Source: Erwinia sp. SLM-02 (GTDB lineage: Bacteria; Pseudomonadota; Gammaproteobacteria; Enterobacterales; Enterobacteriaceae). From it: a DNA stretch of 64,000 nucleotides. Both the position numbers and the translations under genes were made by a program. Location of the stretch: the NCBI RefSeq assembly GCF_037450285.1, contig NZ_JAQISN010000001.1, positions 682,001 through 746,000 of the forward strand, read 5' to 3'. The notes beneath the pieces were generated by a model. That model searched no databases. It had not been told where the DNA came from and was given only the letters and a program-made list of their open reading frames with translations. Shown here one piece after another: positions 28,401 through 36,636 of the stretch. Position 1 is the stretch's first letter, and each line of letters opens with the position of its first letter.

Positions 28401-29951
28401 TTCAGCTACACCGACTCAGCCGGTATGCTCAACGGCACCAGCGATCTGAATGAGAAACTGCGCCAGCGGCTGGAGCAGGCGGAAGGCGAACGCGCGCGCG
28501 CGCGTGAACAGCTTCGCCAGCATCAGACCCAGCTGACGCAGTATTCGCAGGTGCTGGCGTCGCTGAAAAGCTCTTATGATGCCAAACGCGATATGCTGAA
28601 AGAGCTGCAGCAGGAGATGCAGGATATCGGCGTACAGGCCGATGCCAGCGCCGAAGAGCGTGCGCGCCTGCGTCGTGATGAACTCTACAGCGCGTTAAGT
28701 AATAACCGTGCCCGCCGTAACCAGCTGGAAAAACAGATCACCTTCTGTGAAGCCGAAATGGATGCGCTGCAGAAAAAACTGCGTCGCGTTGAGCGTGAGT
28801 ACCACCAGGGACGTGAACAGGTGGTGAATGCCAAAGCGGGCTGGGTAGCCGTACTGCGCCTGGTGAAAGACAATGGCGTTGAGCGCCGTCTGCACCGGCG
28901 TGAACTGGCCTACCTGGGCGGTGATGAACTGCGCTCAATGTCGGATAAGGCGCTGGGGGCACTGCGCCTGGCCGTGGCGGATAACGAACACCTGCGCGAT
29001 GTGCTGCGTTTATCGGAAGATCCGAAACGTCCTGAGCGTAAGATCCAGTTCTTTATCGCCGTGTATCAGCACCTGCGCGAGCGTATTCGCCAGGATATTA
29101 TTCGTACCGACGATCCGGTCGAAGCGATCGAACAGATGGAGATTGAACTCAACCGTCTGACCGAAGAGCTGACCGCCCGCGAGCAGATGCTGGCTATCAG
29201 CTCACGCAGCGTGGCGAACATTATCCGCAAAACCATCCTGCGCGAGCAAAACCGTATCCGTCAGCTGAATCAGGGGCTGCAGGCGGTGAGCTTTGGGCAG
29301 GTGAACAGCGTGAGGCTGAACGTCAATGTTCGTGAAGCGCACTCGACGCTGCTGGACGTGCTTTCAGAAGAGCATGAACAGCATCAGGATCTGTTCAACA
29401 GTAATCGCCTGACCTTCTCTGAAGCGCTGGCGAAACTGTATCAGCGCCTGAATCCGCAGATTGATGTGGGGCAGCGTACGCCGCAGACCATCGGTGAAGA
29501 GCTGCTGGACTACCGTAACTACCTCGAAATGGAAGTGGAAGTTAACCGTGGTTCCGACGGCTGGCTGCGTGCGGAAAGCGGGGCACTCTCCACCGGCGAA
29601 GCGATCGGTACGGGGATGTCGATTCTGGTGATGGTGGTGCAGAGCTGGGAAGAAGAGTCACGCCGTCTGCGCGGTAAGGATATTTCGCCGTGCCGTCTGC
29701 TGTTCCTTGATGAAGCCGCCCGTCTGGATGCGAAGTCAATCGCCACGCTGTTTGAACTGTGTGACCGTCTGGAAATGCAGCTGATCATTGCGGCACCGGA
29801 AAATATCAGCCCGGAAAAAGGCACAACCTACAAGTTAGTGCGTAAGGTATTCAACAATACCGAGCACGTGCACGTTGTCGGGCTGCGCGGATTCTCCGCG
29901 GATACCCCGGCTCCTGCCGGTGGCACGGAGAGCAGCCCGACGGCCAGCTGA
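25494..29951 (+). CDS. mukB: Chromosome partition SMC-like ATPase MukB
   Basis: MukB is the SMC-like motor of MukBEF. It dimerises through a hinge and compacts DNA with its ATPase heads. The protein has 1485 residues, one fewer than E. coli. The N-terminal head has Walker A GGNGAGKST at residues 34-42. Long coiled coils flank a hinge at about residues 670-780. The C-terminal head has the signature LSTGEAIGTGMSIL and Walker B LLFLDEAARLD. A long antisense frame at 26265-28400 is a codon-bias shadow of the coiled coil. Confidence 0.99.
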   Translation: MIERGKFRSLTLINWNGFFARTFDLDELVTTLSGGNGAGKSTTMAAFVTALIPDLTLLHFRNTTEAGATSGSRDKGLHGKLRPGVCYAVLDVVNSRHQRVVVGVRLQQVAGRDRKVDIKPFSIHGLPTAINPTEILTETVNARQARVLPLSELKDKFEAMESVQFKQYNSITDYHSVMFDLGIVARRLRSAADRSKYYRLIEASLYGGISSAITRSLRDYLLPENSGVRKAFQDMEAALRENRMTLEAIRVTQSDRDLFKHLISEATSYVAADYMRHANERRIHLDGAIQLRSELFTSRKQLVAEQFRHVEMARELAEQNGAESDLETDYQGASDHLNLVQTALRQQEKIDRYDADLEELTFRLEEQNEVVAEAREVQEENEARSEAAELEVDELKSQLADYQQALDVQQTRAIQYQQALQALQRAKAICQLGDLSVDNAEEWQETFQAKEQEATEKLLQLEQKMSVAQAAHSQFEQAFELVTRIAGPVSRADAWQVGRDMLRDAANQRYHAEQLQPLRSRLSELEQRLREQQDAERLLNEFCKRHGNRVEADELEALHGELEAQIELLNDSVADAGERRMTLRQELEQLRERITRLTRQAPQWLAAQEILTQLSEQTGQPLESSQQVTEFMQQLLESERETTVERDEVAARKRDLEQQIERLSQPGGAEDNRLNALAERFGGVLLSEIYDDVTIDDAPYFSALYGPSRHAIVVPDLSLVRDLLDGLEDCPEDLYLIEGDPQSFDDSVFNVEELEKAVVVKAGDRQWRYSRFPKVPLFGRAARENQLELLHAERETLAERYATLSFDVQKAQRLHQSFSRFVGSHLGVAFESDPEAEMRQLNVRRSEVERALSNHESENQQQRQQFDQAKEGVAQLNRLLPRVSLLLDETLQDRYDEVLERLDEAQEAARFLQQHAAQLTRLEPILSVLQSDPEQHEQLKLDYQQAQQQQRDARQQAFALTEVVQRRAHFSYTDSAGMLNGTSDLNEKLRQRLEQAEGERARAREQLRQHQTQLTQYSQVLASLKSSYDAKRDMLKELQQEMQDIGVQADASAEERARLRRDELYSALSNNRARRNQLEKQITFCEAEMDALQKKLRRVEREYHQGREQVVNAKAGWVAVLRLVKDNGVERRLHRRELAYLGGDELRSMSDKALGALRLAVADNEHLRDVLRLSEDPKRPERKIQFFIAVYQHLRERIRQDIIRTDDPVEAIEQMEIELNRLTEELTAREQMLAISSRSVANIIRKTILREQNRIRQLNQGLQAVSFGQVNSVRLNVNVREAHSTLLDVLSEEHEQHQDLFNSNRLTFSEALAKLYQRLNPQIDVGQRTPQTIGEELLDYRNYLEMEVEVNRGSDGWLRAESGALSTGEAIGTGMSILVMVVQSWEEESRRLRGKDISPCRLLFLDEAARLDAKSIATLFELCDRLEMQLIIAAPENISPEKGTTYKLVRKVFNNTEHVHVVGLRGFSADTPAPAGGTESSPTAS

Positions 29952-30009
29952 CGCAGAATTATTCCCGGGCGGAAGTGGTAAAATTCCCCTTAGCGGATTA
30001 CTCTCAATG

Positions 30010-30044
30010 ACGGCATTTGCAACGTAAGAGGCAAATGCCGTTTT
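30010..30044 (+). terminator. Terminator of the cmoM-mukFEB operon
   Basis: An 11-bp perfect stem (ACGGCATTTGC with GCAAATGCCGT) with a 10-base loop is followed by TTT. It lies about 60 bp after the mukB stop. Confidence 0.85.
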
Positions 30045-30114
30045 CTGTTTATATACTTAAAATAGATGTTCACTATCGCTCAGTATTATTTGCTGACTTA
30101 TACAGGGAGCAAGG

Positions 30115-31968
30115 ATGTTGCTGCAGAAATCTTTTATCGCTAAGGCCATTGTGCTCGGCTGTAGCCTGATGTTTGGGCTGGCCTGTGTGTCTCCCTCTCT
30201 GGCAGGAATCCCGCCTGTCTCCGCCCCGGTGACTCGTCATGTTTCCGTCGCGCAGAGCCAGGCTGAAATTACCGCTGCGATGTCGCGCTTCGGTTCGCCT
30301 TTTTATCTTAAAACGCTGGCTCCGCTTTATGCCAGCCGCGGCATGCAGCCGATGTGGCAGGATCGTCAGGCTATCCAACAGTTCCAGCAGCAGCTCGCTG
30401 AAGTGGCGATATCAGGCGTTCAGCCACAGTTTACCCAGTGGGTGAAAATGCTGACTGATTCGCACCTCAGCGGACTGGCGCGTGATGTCGTGCTGTCTGA
30501 TGCGCTGCTGGGGTATCTGCAGTTCACCTCCAGCGTACCCAGCAAGGGCGAGGTCTGGCTGTACAGTAACGTGCCCTACAAAATGGAAACGCCGCCGCTG
30601 TCGGTCATCAATCAGTGGCAGAAATCGCTGACGCACGGCAGCCTGAACGGATTCATTCTCTCGCTGGCGCCTCAGCATCCGCAGTATTCGCGTATGCACG
30701 GTGCGCTGAAGACGCTACTCACGGACAGCCGCCCGTGGCCGCAGTTGACGGACCGACAAACCCTCCGCCCGGGGCAGATCAGTAATGATGTGCCCGCGCT
30801 GCGCGATATCCTGCAGCGTACCGGGATGATGTCGGCGGCTAATGAGCCGCCTAAGCCTGCCGATGAAGTGGTAGGGGCCGTTGATGCACCGATGGTTCAT
30901 GACGATGACAACGTACAGGCGGACGTTGGAGCCGGGCAGAATCAGGCCGCTAGCAGCGCCGTTGTCAGTCCATCGGCAACCACCACTACGGATGTGCAGC
31001 CTGAAACACCGAATAATATCGGTAATGTGCAGGGTGCCGTGGTGCCGGTTAACAGCGATAATGTTTATACGCCCGATCTGGTGGAAGGGCTGAAGCGTTT
31101 TCAGCGCTGGCAGGGGCTGGAGGCGGATGGCTTAATTGGTTTGCGTACCCGTGAATGGCTGAATGTTTCGCCTCAGCTGCGGGCATCGCTGCTGGCGCTG
31201 AATATCCAGCGGCTGCGGCTGCTGCCTGATGATATGCACAACGGCATTATGGTCAACATTCCTAATTATTCACTGGCCTATTATGTCAACGGCAATGAGA
31301 TCCTCTCCTCGCGGGTAATCGTTGGCCGACCGGATCGTAAAACGCCGCTGATGCGCAGCGCACTCAACAACGTAGTGCTCAACCCGCCGTGGAATGTGCC
31401 AACCACGCTGGTGCGCAAAGATATCGTGCCTAAGGTCAAGCAGGATCCCAGCTATCTCTACAAGCACAACTATACGCTGCTGTCGGGTTGGAGCGGTGAA
31501 TCAGAAGTGATCGATCCTTCAATGATCAACTGGAGTATGGTTTCCGCCGCTTCTTTCCCGTATCGCATACGTCAGGCTCCCGGCCCGACGAATTCGCTGG
31601 GGCGTTATAAGTTCAACATGCCAAGTTCAGATGCGATCTATCTGCACGATACGCCTAACCACGGCCTGTTCCAGCGGGATATCCGTGCCCTCAGCTCGGG
31701 GTGCGTCCGCGTGAATCGGGCTTCCGATCTGGCTAATTTGCTGTTACAGGACGTTGGCTGGAACGATACGCGAATTTCCAGCGCGTTAAAGGAAGGGAGT
31801 ACCCGGTTTGTCTCTATCCGTCAGCGGATACCGGTCAACCTGTATTACCTCACTGCCTGGGTTGCCGATGACGGACAACCGCAGTTTCGTACAGATATTT
31901 ACAATTATGACAGCACGGCACGTTCCGGGGCACAGATCCTGGCGCGGGCTGGTCAGTTATTGCTCTAG
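30115..31968 (+). CDS. ldtD: L,D-transpeptidase LdtD (YcbB)
   Basis: LdtD makes 3-3 (mDAP-mDAP) cross-links in peptidoglycan and, in E. coli, is the form that gives beta-lactam bypass. The 617 residues compare with 615. A signal peptide covers about residues 1-30. A helical scaffold domain follows. Next comes a low-complexity stretch rich in Ala, Asp, Thr and Pro (about 245-315), a PG-binding helix motif GLKRFQRWQGLEADGLIG, then the YkuD catalytic domain with HDTPNH (H511) and SSGCVRVN (nucleophile C530). mepK, whose product cuts the same bonds, is the next gene. Confidence 0.97.
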   Translation: MLLQKSFIAKAIVLGCSLMFGLACVSPSLAGIPPVSAPVTRHVSVAQSQAEITAAMSRFGSPFYLKTLAPLYASRGMQPMWQDRQAIQQFQQQLAEVAISGVQPQFTQWVKMLTDSHLSGLARDVVLSDALLGYLQFTSSVPSKGEVWLYSNVPYKMETPPLSVINQWQKSLTHGSLNGFILSLAPQHPQYSRMHGALKTLLTDSRPWPQLTDRQTLRPGQISNDVPALRDILQRTGMMSAANEPPKPADEVVGAVDAPMVHDDDNVQADVGAGQNQAASSAVVSPSATTTTDVQPETPNNIGNVQGAVVPVNSDNVYTPDLVEGLKRFQRWQGLEADGLIGLRTREWLNVSPQLRASLLALNIQRLRLLPDDMHNGIMVNIPNYSLAYYVNGNEILSSRVIVGRPDRKTPLMRSALNNVVLNPPWNVPTTLVRKDIVPKVKQDPSYLYKHNYTLLSGWSGESEVIDPSMINWSMVSAASFPYRIRQAPGPTNSLGRYKFNMPSSDAIYLHDTPNHGLFQRDIRALSSGCVRVNRASDLANLLLQDVGWNDTRISSALKEGSTRFVSIRQRIPVNLYYLTAWVADDGQPQFRTDIYNYDSTARSGAQILARAGQLLL

Positions 31969-32154
31969 CAGTTGATTCTTCAGCAGTTCTGTGGTGAGTC
32001 GTAAATTCGCCTACGCGTGGTGCAGTGGATGTTGTTACCTTCCCTGCACCACTTTAAGTTTTGTCGGGTTGACGGACCTTTATTACATCGGTAAGGTTTC
32101 TGACGGTGTTGTAAAGGCACGATTCTCACTACTTTTTCCAGGTAATACTGATTA

Positions 32155-32703
32155 ATGGACAAATTCGACTCTAACCGCCGTAAATTGCTGGCGTTAGGAG
32201 GAGCTGCGTTGGGTATCGCTCTCCTTCCTTCACAGGCATTTGCTTCGCTTTCCACTTCCCGTCCCCGGGTTCTGACGCTGAGCAATCTGAATACCGGTGA
32301 AAGCCTGAAAACGGAATTTTTTAATGGCAAAAAATATGACAAAGACGAACTTGTACGTCTGAATCATTTTTTCCGCGATTACCGGGCAAATAAAATAAAG
32401 AATATCGATCCGCATCTTTTCGATCAGCTCTTCCGTTTGCAAACTATGCTTGATACCCGCAAACCCGTTCAGCTTATTTCCGGCTACCGTTCACTGGCCA
32501 CCAATAATTCTCTGCGTTCTCACAGTCGTGGCGTGGCTAAACACAGCTACCACACGCTCGGTCAGGCGATGGACTTCCATATTGAAGGCATTGCATTGAG
32601 CAATGTGCGCAAAGCTGCTCTCGCTCTGCGAGCGGGTGGTGTAGGCTATTACCCGAGCAGCAACTTTGTGCATATTGATACCGGCCCTGTCAGGCACTGG
32701 TAA
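32155..32703 (+). CDS. mepK: Murein endopeptidase MepK (YcbK), Tat-exported
   Basis: MepK is a zinc M15-type endopeptidase that cleaves mDAP-mDAP cross-links in E. coli. The 182 residues equal the E. coli length. The N-terminus has a twin-arginine signal (SNRRKLLALGGAALGIALLP), so it is exported folded. The metal site is readable as H133 and D140 in KHSYHTLGQAMDFH, with H173 in FVHIDTG. It follows ldtD by 186 bp, with its own likely promoter. Confidence 0.95.
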   Translation: MDKFDSNRRKLLALGGAALGIALLPSQAFASLSTSRPRVLTLSNLNTGESLKTEFFNGKKYDKDELVRLNHFFRDYRANKIKNIDPHLFDQLFRLQTMLDTRKPVQLISGYRSLATNNSLRSHSRGVAKHSYHTLGQAMDFHIEGIALSNVRKAALALRAGGVGYYPSSNFVHIDTGPVRHW

Positions 32704-32745
32704 AACGGAACGCCGGCGTCATGTGGTCGCCGGCAGTGGAGCGTT

Positions 32746-33375
32746 ATGAACTATCATATTATTCCCGTAACGGCATTCGCACAGAATTGCTCGGTGATTT
32801 GGTGCCCGGAAACCCGCGAAGCGGCGCTGGTTGACCCCGGTGGCGATGCTGACAAGATTAAGCGTGAAATTGCCGCCCTGGATGTTGAAATCAGGCTGGT
32901 TCTGCTGACCCACGGCCATCTCGATCATGTCGGGGCCGCGGCCGAACTTGCAGAGCACTATGGGGTGAAAATTGTTGGCCCTCATAAGGCGGACCTGTTC
33001 TGGCTGGAAGGATTACCGACCCAGAGCCAGATGTTTGGTTTTGACTACTGCGCGCCTTTAACGCCGGATCGCTGGCTGGAAGAGGGCGAGACGGTCGCCG
33101 TAGGTAATGTTACGCTGGAAGTCCTGCTTTGCCCTGGCCATACCCCGGGGCATATTGTGTTTTTTGACCGCGCAGGCCGACTGCTGGTTTCTGGTGACGT
33201 TATTTTTAACGGTGGTGTCGGACGCTCGGATTTCCCGCAGGGCAGCCACAGTGATTTAATTGCTTCCATTCATAATAAACTTTTACCGCTGGGTGACGAC
33301 GTGACATTTCTTCCCGGTCATGGTCCTGTCTCAACGTTGGGGCGAGAAAGAATCAGTAATCCCTTTCTGCAATAA
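32746..33375 (+). CDS. gloC: Type II glyoxalase (hydroxyacylglutathione hydrolase) GloC
   Basis: GloC (YcbL) is a metallo-beta-lactamase-fold hydrolase that splits S-lactoylglutathione in methylglyoxal detoxification. The 209 residues are slightly shorter than the E. coli form. The metal motif THGHLDH is at residues 55-61, with further ligands in LCPGHTPGH and SGDVIF. It follows mepK by 42 bp on the same strand and ends at a strong terminator shared with aspC. Confidence 0.95.
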   Translation: MNYHIIPVTAFAQNCSVIWCPETREAALVDPGGDADKIKREIAALDVEIRLVLLTHGHLDHVGAAAELAEHYGVKIVGPHKADLFWLEGLPTQSQMFGFDYCAPLTPDRWLEEGETVAVGNVTLEVLLCPGHTPGHIVFFDRAGRLLVSGDVIFNGGVGRSDFPQGSHSDLIASIHNKLLPLGDDVTFLPGHGPVSTLGRERISNPFLQ

Positions 33376-33377
33376 AT

Positions 33378-33405
33378 AAAAAAGCCTGCAAACGCAGGCT
33401 TTTTT
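33378..33405. terminator. Bidirectional terminator between gloC and aspC
   Basis: A 12-bp stem (AAAAAAGCCTGC with GCAGGCTTTTTT) has a 4-base AAAC loop. Both strands end in a T-run, fitting the convergent genes on either side. Confidence 0.93.
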
Positions 33406-33422
33406 ATTTCATCAGAACCGTA

Positions 33423-34613
33423 TTACAGCACGGCGACGATGGCTTCGCACAGTGGCGACATATTATCAGGGGTCATACCCGCCACGTTAACGCGACCGGA
33501 GTTTACTGCGTAAACGCCAAACTCTTCGCGCAGGCGCACAACCTGATCTTTTGTCAGCCCGCTAAACGAGAACATGCCGTTCTGGTTGATGATAAAGCTG
33601 AAATCACCTTTAGCACCTTTGTCCTGCAGCGTATTCACAAACAGCTGACGCATGCGCTGGATGCGCTGACGCATATCGGCCAGTTCCTGCTCCCACAGGG
33701 CACGAAGGGCGCTGTTGCTGAGGATAGTCGCAACCACGGCCGCACCGTGAGACGGTGGGTTAGAGTAGTTCGCCCGAATCGTCGCTTTAACCTGGCTGAA
33801 TGCGGTATCCGCAACGGTTGCTTCTGCAGCCACCAGCGTGAATGCCCCTACGCGCTCGTTATACAGGCCAAAATTCTTGGAGTAGGAGCTGCAGACAATC
33901 AGTTCCTGATGGCTGGCAGCGAAGATACGCAGGCCTTCTGCATCTTCTTCCAGACCGCGTGCAAACCCCTGATAGGCGAAGTCGAACAGCGGCAGCCAGC
34001 CTTTACCCAGCGACAGTTTTGCCAGCTCTTCCCACTGCGCCGCAGTCGGGTCGATGCCGGTCGGGTTATGGCAGCAGCCGTGGAACAGCACCACGTCTCC
34101 GGCCTGTGCTTCGCTCAGGCTGCTGACCAGTGCATCAAAGTCCAGCGCGTGGTTCGCCGCGTCGTAGTAGGCGTATTCGCAGACTTCCAGGCCAGCGGCA
34201 GCGAACACGTTCTTGTGGTTCGGCCAGCTTGGATTACTGACCCAAACGCGCGTAGCGCTGGTCTGGTTAGCAATAAAATCGGCAGCAATACGCAGGGCAC
34301 CGGTTCCGCCAGGCGTTTGGGCCGTGCGTGCGCGTTTTGCGCTAATGAGGGCGCTGTCGGCTGAAAACAGCAGTTCCTGCGTGCAGCGGCCAAAGTCCGC
34401 AATACCGTCAATGCTGAGGTAATTTTTGGTTGTTTCGTTTTCCAGCAGATACTGCTCAGCTTTTTTTACGCTGGTCAGCACCGGCGTTTTGCCGGTTTCA
34501 TCTTTATACACCCCTATACCGAGGTTGATCTTATTTGGGCGATCGTCAGCACGAAACAGGTCGGCTAAACCAAGAATGGGATCGGCGGGTGCAGCTGCAA
34601 TACGTTCAAACAT
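33423..34613 (-). CDS. aspC: Aspartate aminotransferase
   Basis: AspC is the main cytoplasmic PLP aminotransferase linking aspartate/oxaloacetate with glutamate. The 396 residues match E. coli. The PLP lysine is K246 in SSYSKNFGLYNERVG. The NPTGIDPT and FDFAYQGFARG motifs are intact. In E. coli ompF lies directly upstream. Here a small extra gene (34725-34994) sits between them. Confidence 0.98.
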   Translation of the reverse strand: MFERIAAAPADPILGLADLFRADDRPNKINLGIGVYKDETGKTPVLTSVKKAEQYLLENETTKNYLSIDGIADFGRCTQELLFSADSALISAKRARTAQTPGGTGALRIAADFIANQTSATRVWVSNPSWPNHKNVFAAAGLEVCEYAYYDAANHALDFDALVSSLSEAQAGDVVLFHGCCHNPTGIDPTAAQWEELAKLSLGKGWLPLFDFAYQGFARGLEEDAEGLRIFAASHQELIVCSSYSKNFGLYNERVGAFTLVAAEATVADTAFSQVKATIRANYSNPPSHGAAVVATILSNSALRALWEQELADMRQRIQRMRQLFVNTLQDKGAKGDFSFIINQNGMFSFSGLTKDQVVRLREEFGVYAVNSGRVNVAGMTPDNMSPLCEAIVAVL

Positions 34614-34724
34614 AATTGAAGTCCGTTAGCTTAATCTAAAGCGAAGTGAGCAATCAGGTTACCGTCAGAAAGGCGAAATTGCCAACCGTTTGCGCTAAAA
34701 AAGCCGGGTGAAGATCAAGCTTCC

Positions 34725-34994
34725 CTAAAAGAAAACTTTGACGATGGTCATGCAGGTCGCTGCAATAGCGACGGCGGTCCCCATTATCCAGCGAGTCTGG
34801 TTAGCCAGCTCTTTATGCATGCCGCCAATTTCTTTATGAATGCCCGCCAGGCTCTGATGCATTTCCGTTCTCAGCTCCGCCAAATCGGTTTTAGTGGCGA
34901 ATGCCTCAGACCGCGCCGTCAGGCACGCCAAATCGATTTTAATCTGGCCGGTATCTTTTTCAAGCTGCTCAATCCGATCGATCATGATGTCCAT
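34725..34994 (-). CDS. Small coiled-coil protein with C-terminal membrane segment
   Basis: I do not recognise this 89-residue protein at family level. Residues 1-65 are charged and heptad-like (IDRIEQLEKDTGQIKIDL, then LAELRTEMHQSLAGIHKEI), suggesting a coiled coil. The last 20 or so residues (WIMGTAVAIAATCMTIVKVFF) form one hydrophobic segment at the extreme C-terminus, so it looks tail-anchored. The start ATG has an AAGGA ribosome site 8 bases upstream, which supports a real gene. It is absent between aspC and ompF in E. coli. Its shape is like phage XhlA-type or DUF1640-type proteins, but that is only resemblance. No promoter was assigned. Confidence 0.65.
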   Translation of the reverse strand: MDIMIDRIEQLEKDTGQIKIDLACLTARSEAFATKTDLAELRTEMHQSLAGIHKEIGGMHKELANQTRWIMGTAVAIAATCMTIVKVFF

Positions 34995-35153
34995 GGCGTC
35001 TTCCTTATGCCAAATCCCTGTTTAAGCATAAGTCTACGGCAGCTGTTGAAAATATCACCCTATTTGTCACGTCGGGTGCGGGTTTACGGCTGGGTTGGGA
35101 AGGGGATCGCAGAGTCGGTGTAAAAAGATGAAACCAGCGGAGAGAGGAAAAAC

Positions 35154-35179
35154 AAAAACGGGGCCGAAGCCCCGTTTGT
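35154..35179 (-). terminator. Terminator of the ompF-type gene
   Basis: An 8-bp GC-rich stem (AACGGGGC with GCCCCGTT) is closed on the minus strand by a UUCG-type tetraloop and followed by a long T-rich tract. It is a very stable intrinsic terminator about 45 bp past the stop codon. Confidence 0.93.
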
Positions 35180-35190
35180 TGCGAGTTGCG

Positions 35191-35207
35191 CGGTGGGCAA
35201 GCCCACC
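35191..35207 (-). repeat. Second hairpin right after the porin stop codon
   Basis: CGGTGGG pairs with CCCACCG around a 3-4 base loop, between the stop codon and the terminator. It probably protects the abundant porin mRNA from 3' decay. Confidence 0.6.
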
Positions 35208-35219
35208 GGCAAAAGGCAA

Positions 35220-36338
35220 TTAGAACTGGTACTGCAGGCCAACACCAACGGTATCGTCGGTAGATTTGCCAGCTGCACGAGTGTAATCGGTGTCGTCCAG
35301 CAGGTTGATACGGTAATCAACATAGGTAGACATGTTTTTGTTGAAGTAGTAGTAGGTACCCACTTCGATGTATTTAACCAGGTCAGCGTCGCCGCCGCCG
35401 TAGGTAGAACCGTTACCGCTGAAGCCGTCCAGTTCCTTACCTTTAGACTGCAGGTAAGCGATGGATGGGCGCAGACCGAAGTCGAACTGGTACTGTGCAA
35501 CCACTTCGAAGTTAGTCGTTTTGTTAGCAGCGATGTTGGTTACAGCCGCGTTGCTTGCACCGTAGTTGGTGGTGTTACGGGATTCACCGTAGAATGCCGC
35601 CAGGTATACGTTGTTTGCGTCATATTTCAGACCCAGGCCGTATGCGTCAGCTTTGTCGCCGGTGCCGTCTTCTTTCTGCTCAACGGTACGGTTAGCAGAG
35701 AAGTAAGAACCTACTGCGCTGATGCCCATGCCGGTGTCATAAGCTACAGAAGTACCCCAGCCGTCGCCGTTCTGGAACTTGGCTTCACGACCTTCGTTTT
35801 TGCCCTGGTACTGTACAGCGAAGCTCAGGCCGTCAACCAGACCGAAGAAGTTGCTGTTACGGTAAGTAGCAACACCTGAAGAACGACCGATCAGGAAGTT
35901 ATCGTTGTCCTGGTACAGGGTATCATCGCCGAACACTGGCAGCTGGTCAGTGTAAGACATTGCGTCGTAGATCACGCCGTAGTTACGACCGTAGTCGAAT
36001 GAACCTGCGTCACCGAATTTCAGACCAGCAAAGCCCAGACGGGTTTTGTTACCAGACTGCACGTCAGCGCCGCCTTCAGTGTGGTTAGCCTGAATGTTGT
36101 ATTCCCACTGGCCGTAACCGGTCAGCTGGTCGTTAATCTGAGTTTCGCCTTTAAAACCGAAACGCACATAAGTTGCATCGCCGTCATCGCCAGCGTTGTC
36201 AGAGAAAGTGTGACGCGCATCAACTTTACCGTACAGATCCAGTTTGTTGCCGTCTTTGTTGTAGATTTCTGCTGCGTTGGCTGCACCAGCTGCTAACAGA
36301 GCTGGGATAACCACTGCAAGAATGTTGCGCTTCATCAT
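35220..36338 (-). CDS. ompF: OmpF-type general outer-membrane porin
   Basis: A trimeric 16-strand beta-barrel porin for small hydrophilic solutes. I place the start at the MMKRNILAVV ATG (36338), preceded by GAGGGTAATA as in E. coli ompF. This gives 372 residues with a 22-residue signal peptide ending AANA before AEIYNKDGN. Conserved porin landmarks include GFKGETQIND, NKTRLGFAGL, FDYGRNYGV and the C-terminal phenylalanine (GLQYQF). The three constriction arginines are in place. The loop-3 motif that is PEFGGD in E. coli reads PVFGDD here, so residue 135 (mature 113) is valine, not glutamate. The aspC/asnS neighbourhood supports OmpF rather than OmpC. Confidence 0.95.
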   Translation of the reverse strand: MMKRNILAVVIPALLAAGAANAAEIYNKDGNKLDLYGKVDARHTFSDNAGDDGDATYVRFGFKGETQINDQLTGYGQWEYNIQANHTEGGADVQSGNKTRLGFAGLKFGDAGSFDYGRNYGVIYDAMSYTDQLPVFGDDTLYQDNDNFLIGRSSGVATYRNSNFFGLVDGLSFAVQYQGKNEGREAKFQNGDGWGTSVAYDTGMGISAVGSYFSANRTVEQKEDGTGDKADAYGLGLKYDANNVYLAAFYGESRNTTNYGASNAAVTNIAANKTTNFEVVAQYQFDFGLRPSIAYLQSKGKELDGFSGNGSTYGGGDADLVKYIEVGTYYYFNKNMSTYVDYRINLLDDTDYTRAAGKSTDDTVGVGLQYQF

Positions 36339-36517
36339 TTTTATTACCCTCATTGGAGTTATTTGGACACCTGCCACTGCCGTCAAGAATTCATTACAGA
36401 ACTATGATGAGAGTTTGGTGTCTTCCTGTGTCTGCACGCATCTTTCCATTCGTAGCGCGGTTAATCTAGTTGGAAAATGCTACTAATCTCCTATTCTGGT
36501 TACAGAAGGAAAATGTG

Positions 36518-36533
36518 TGTAACAAGATGTAAA
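36518..36533 (-). promoter_or_regulatory. OmpR-like binding site upstream of ompF
   Basis: On the minus strand, TTTACATCTTGTTACA has the TTTAC-N5-GTTACA pattern of the E. coli ompF OmpR site F1. The distance to the start codon (about 180 bp) fits a distal promoter with a leader of roughly E. coli length. Confidence 0.55.
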
Positions 36534-36578
36534 AAACAGGGAACTTTGTGAGTGAACTCAAAATTTACAAAAATAAAA

Positions 36579-36601
36579 AAAGGCCAGCGAGGCTGGCCTT
36601 T
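36579..36601 (-). terminator. Terminator of asnS
   Basis: An 8-bp core stem (AGGCCAGC with GCTGGCCT, loop GAG) extends into A-T pairs and ends in a T-run on the minus strand, about 40 bp after the asnS stop. Confidence 0.92.
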
Positions 36602-36636
36602 GTATATATATGAATTTCTTATATTTAATTCTGAAA

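Larger units (their letters stand above)
36339..36636. promoter_or_regulatory. Promoter region of ompF and 3' end of asnS
   Basis: This 298-bp gap contains the ompF leader, an OmpR-like box (36518-36533) and the asnS terminator (36579-36601). No gene is visible. OmpR binding here would give osmotic control, as known for E. coli ompF. Confidence 0.6.

Noticed and set aside
31980..32342. 120-residue leftward frame over the ldtD-mepK gap
   Set aside because: It is antisense to the mepK signal region and has no supporting start signal or family motif.
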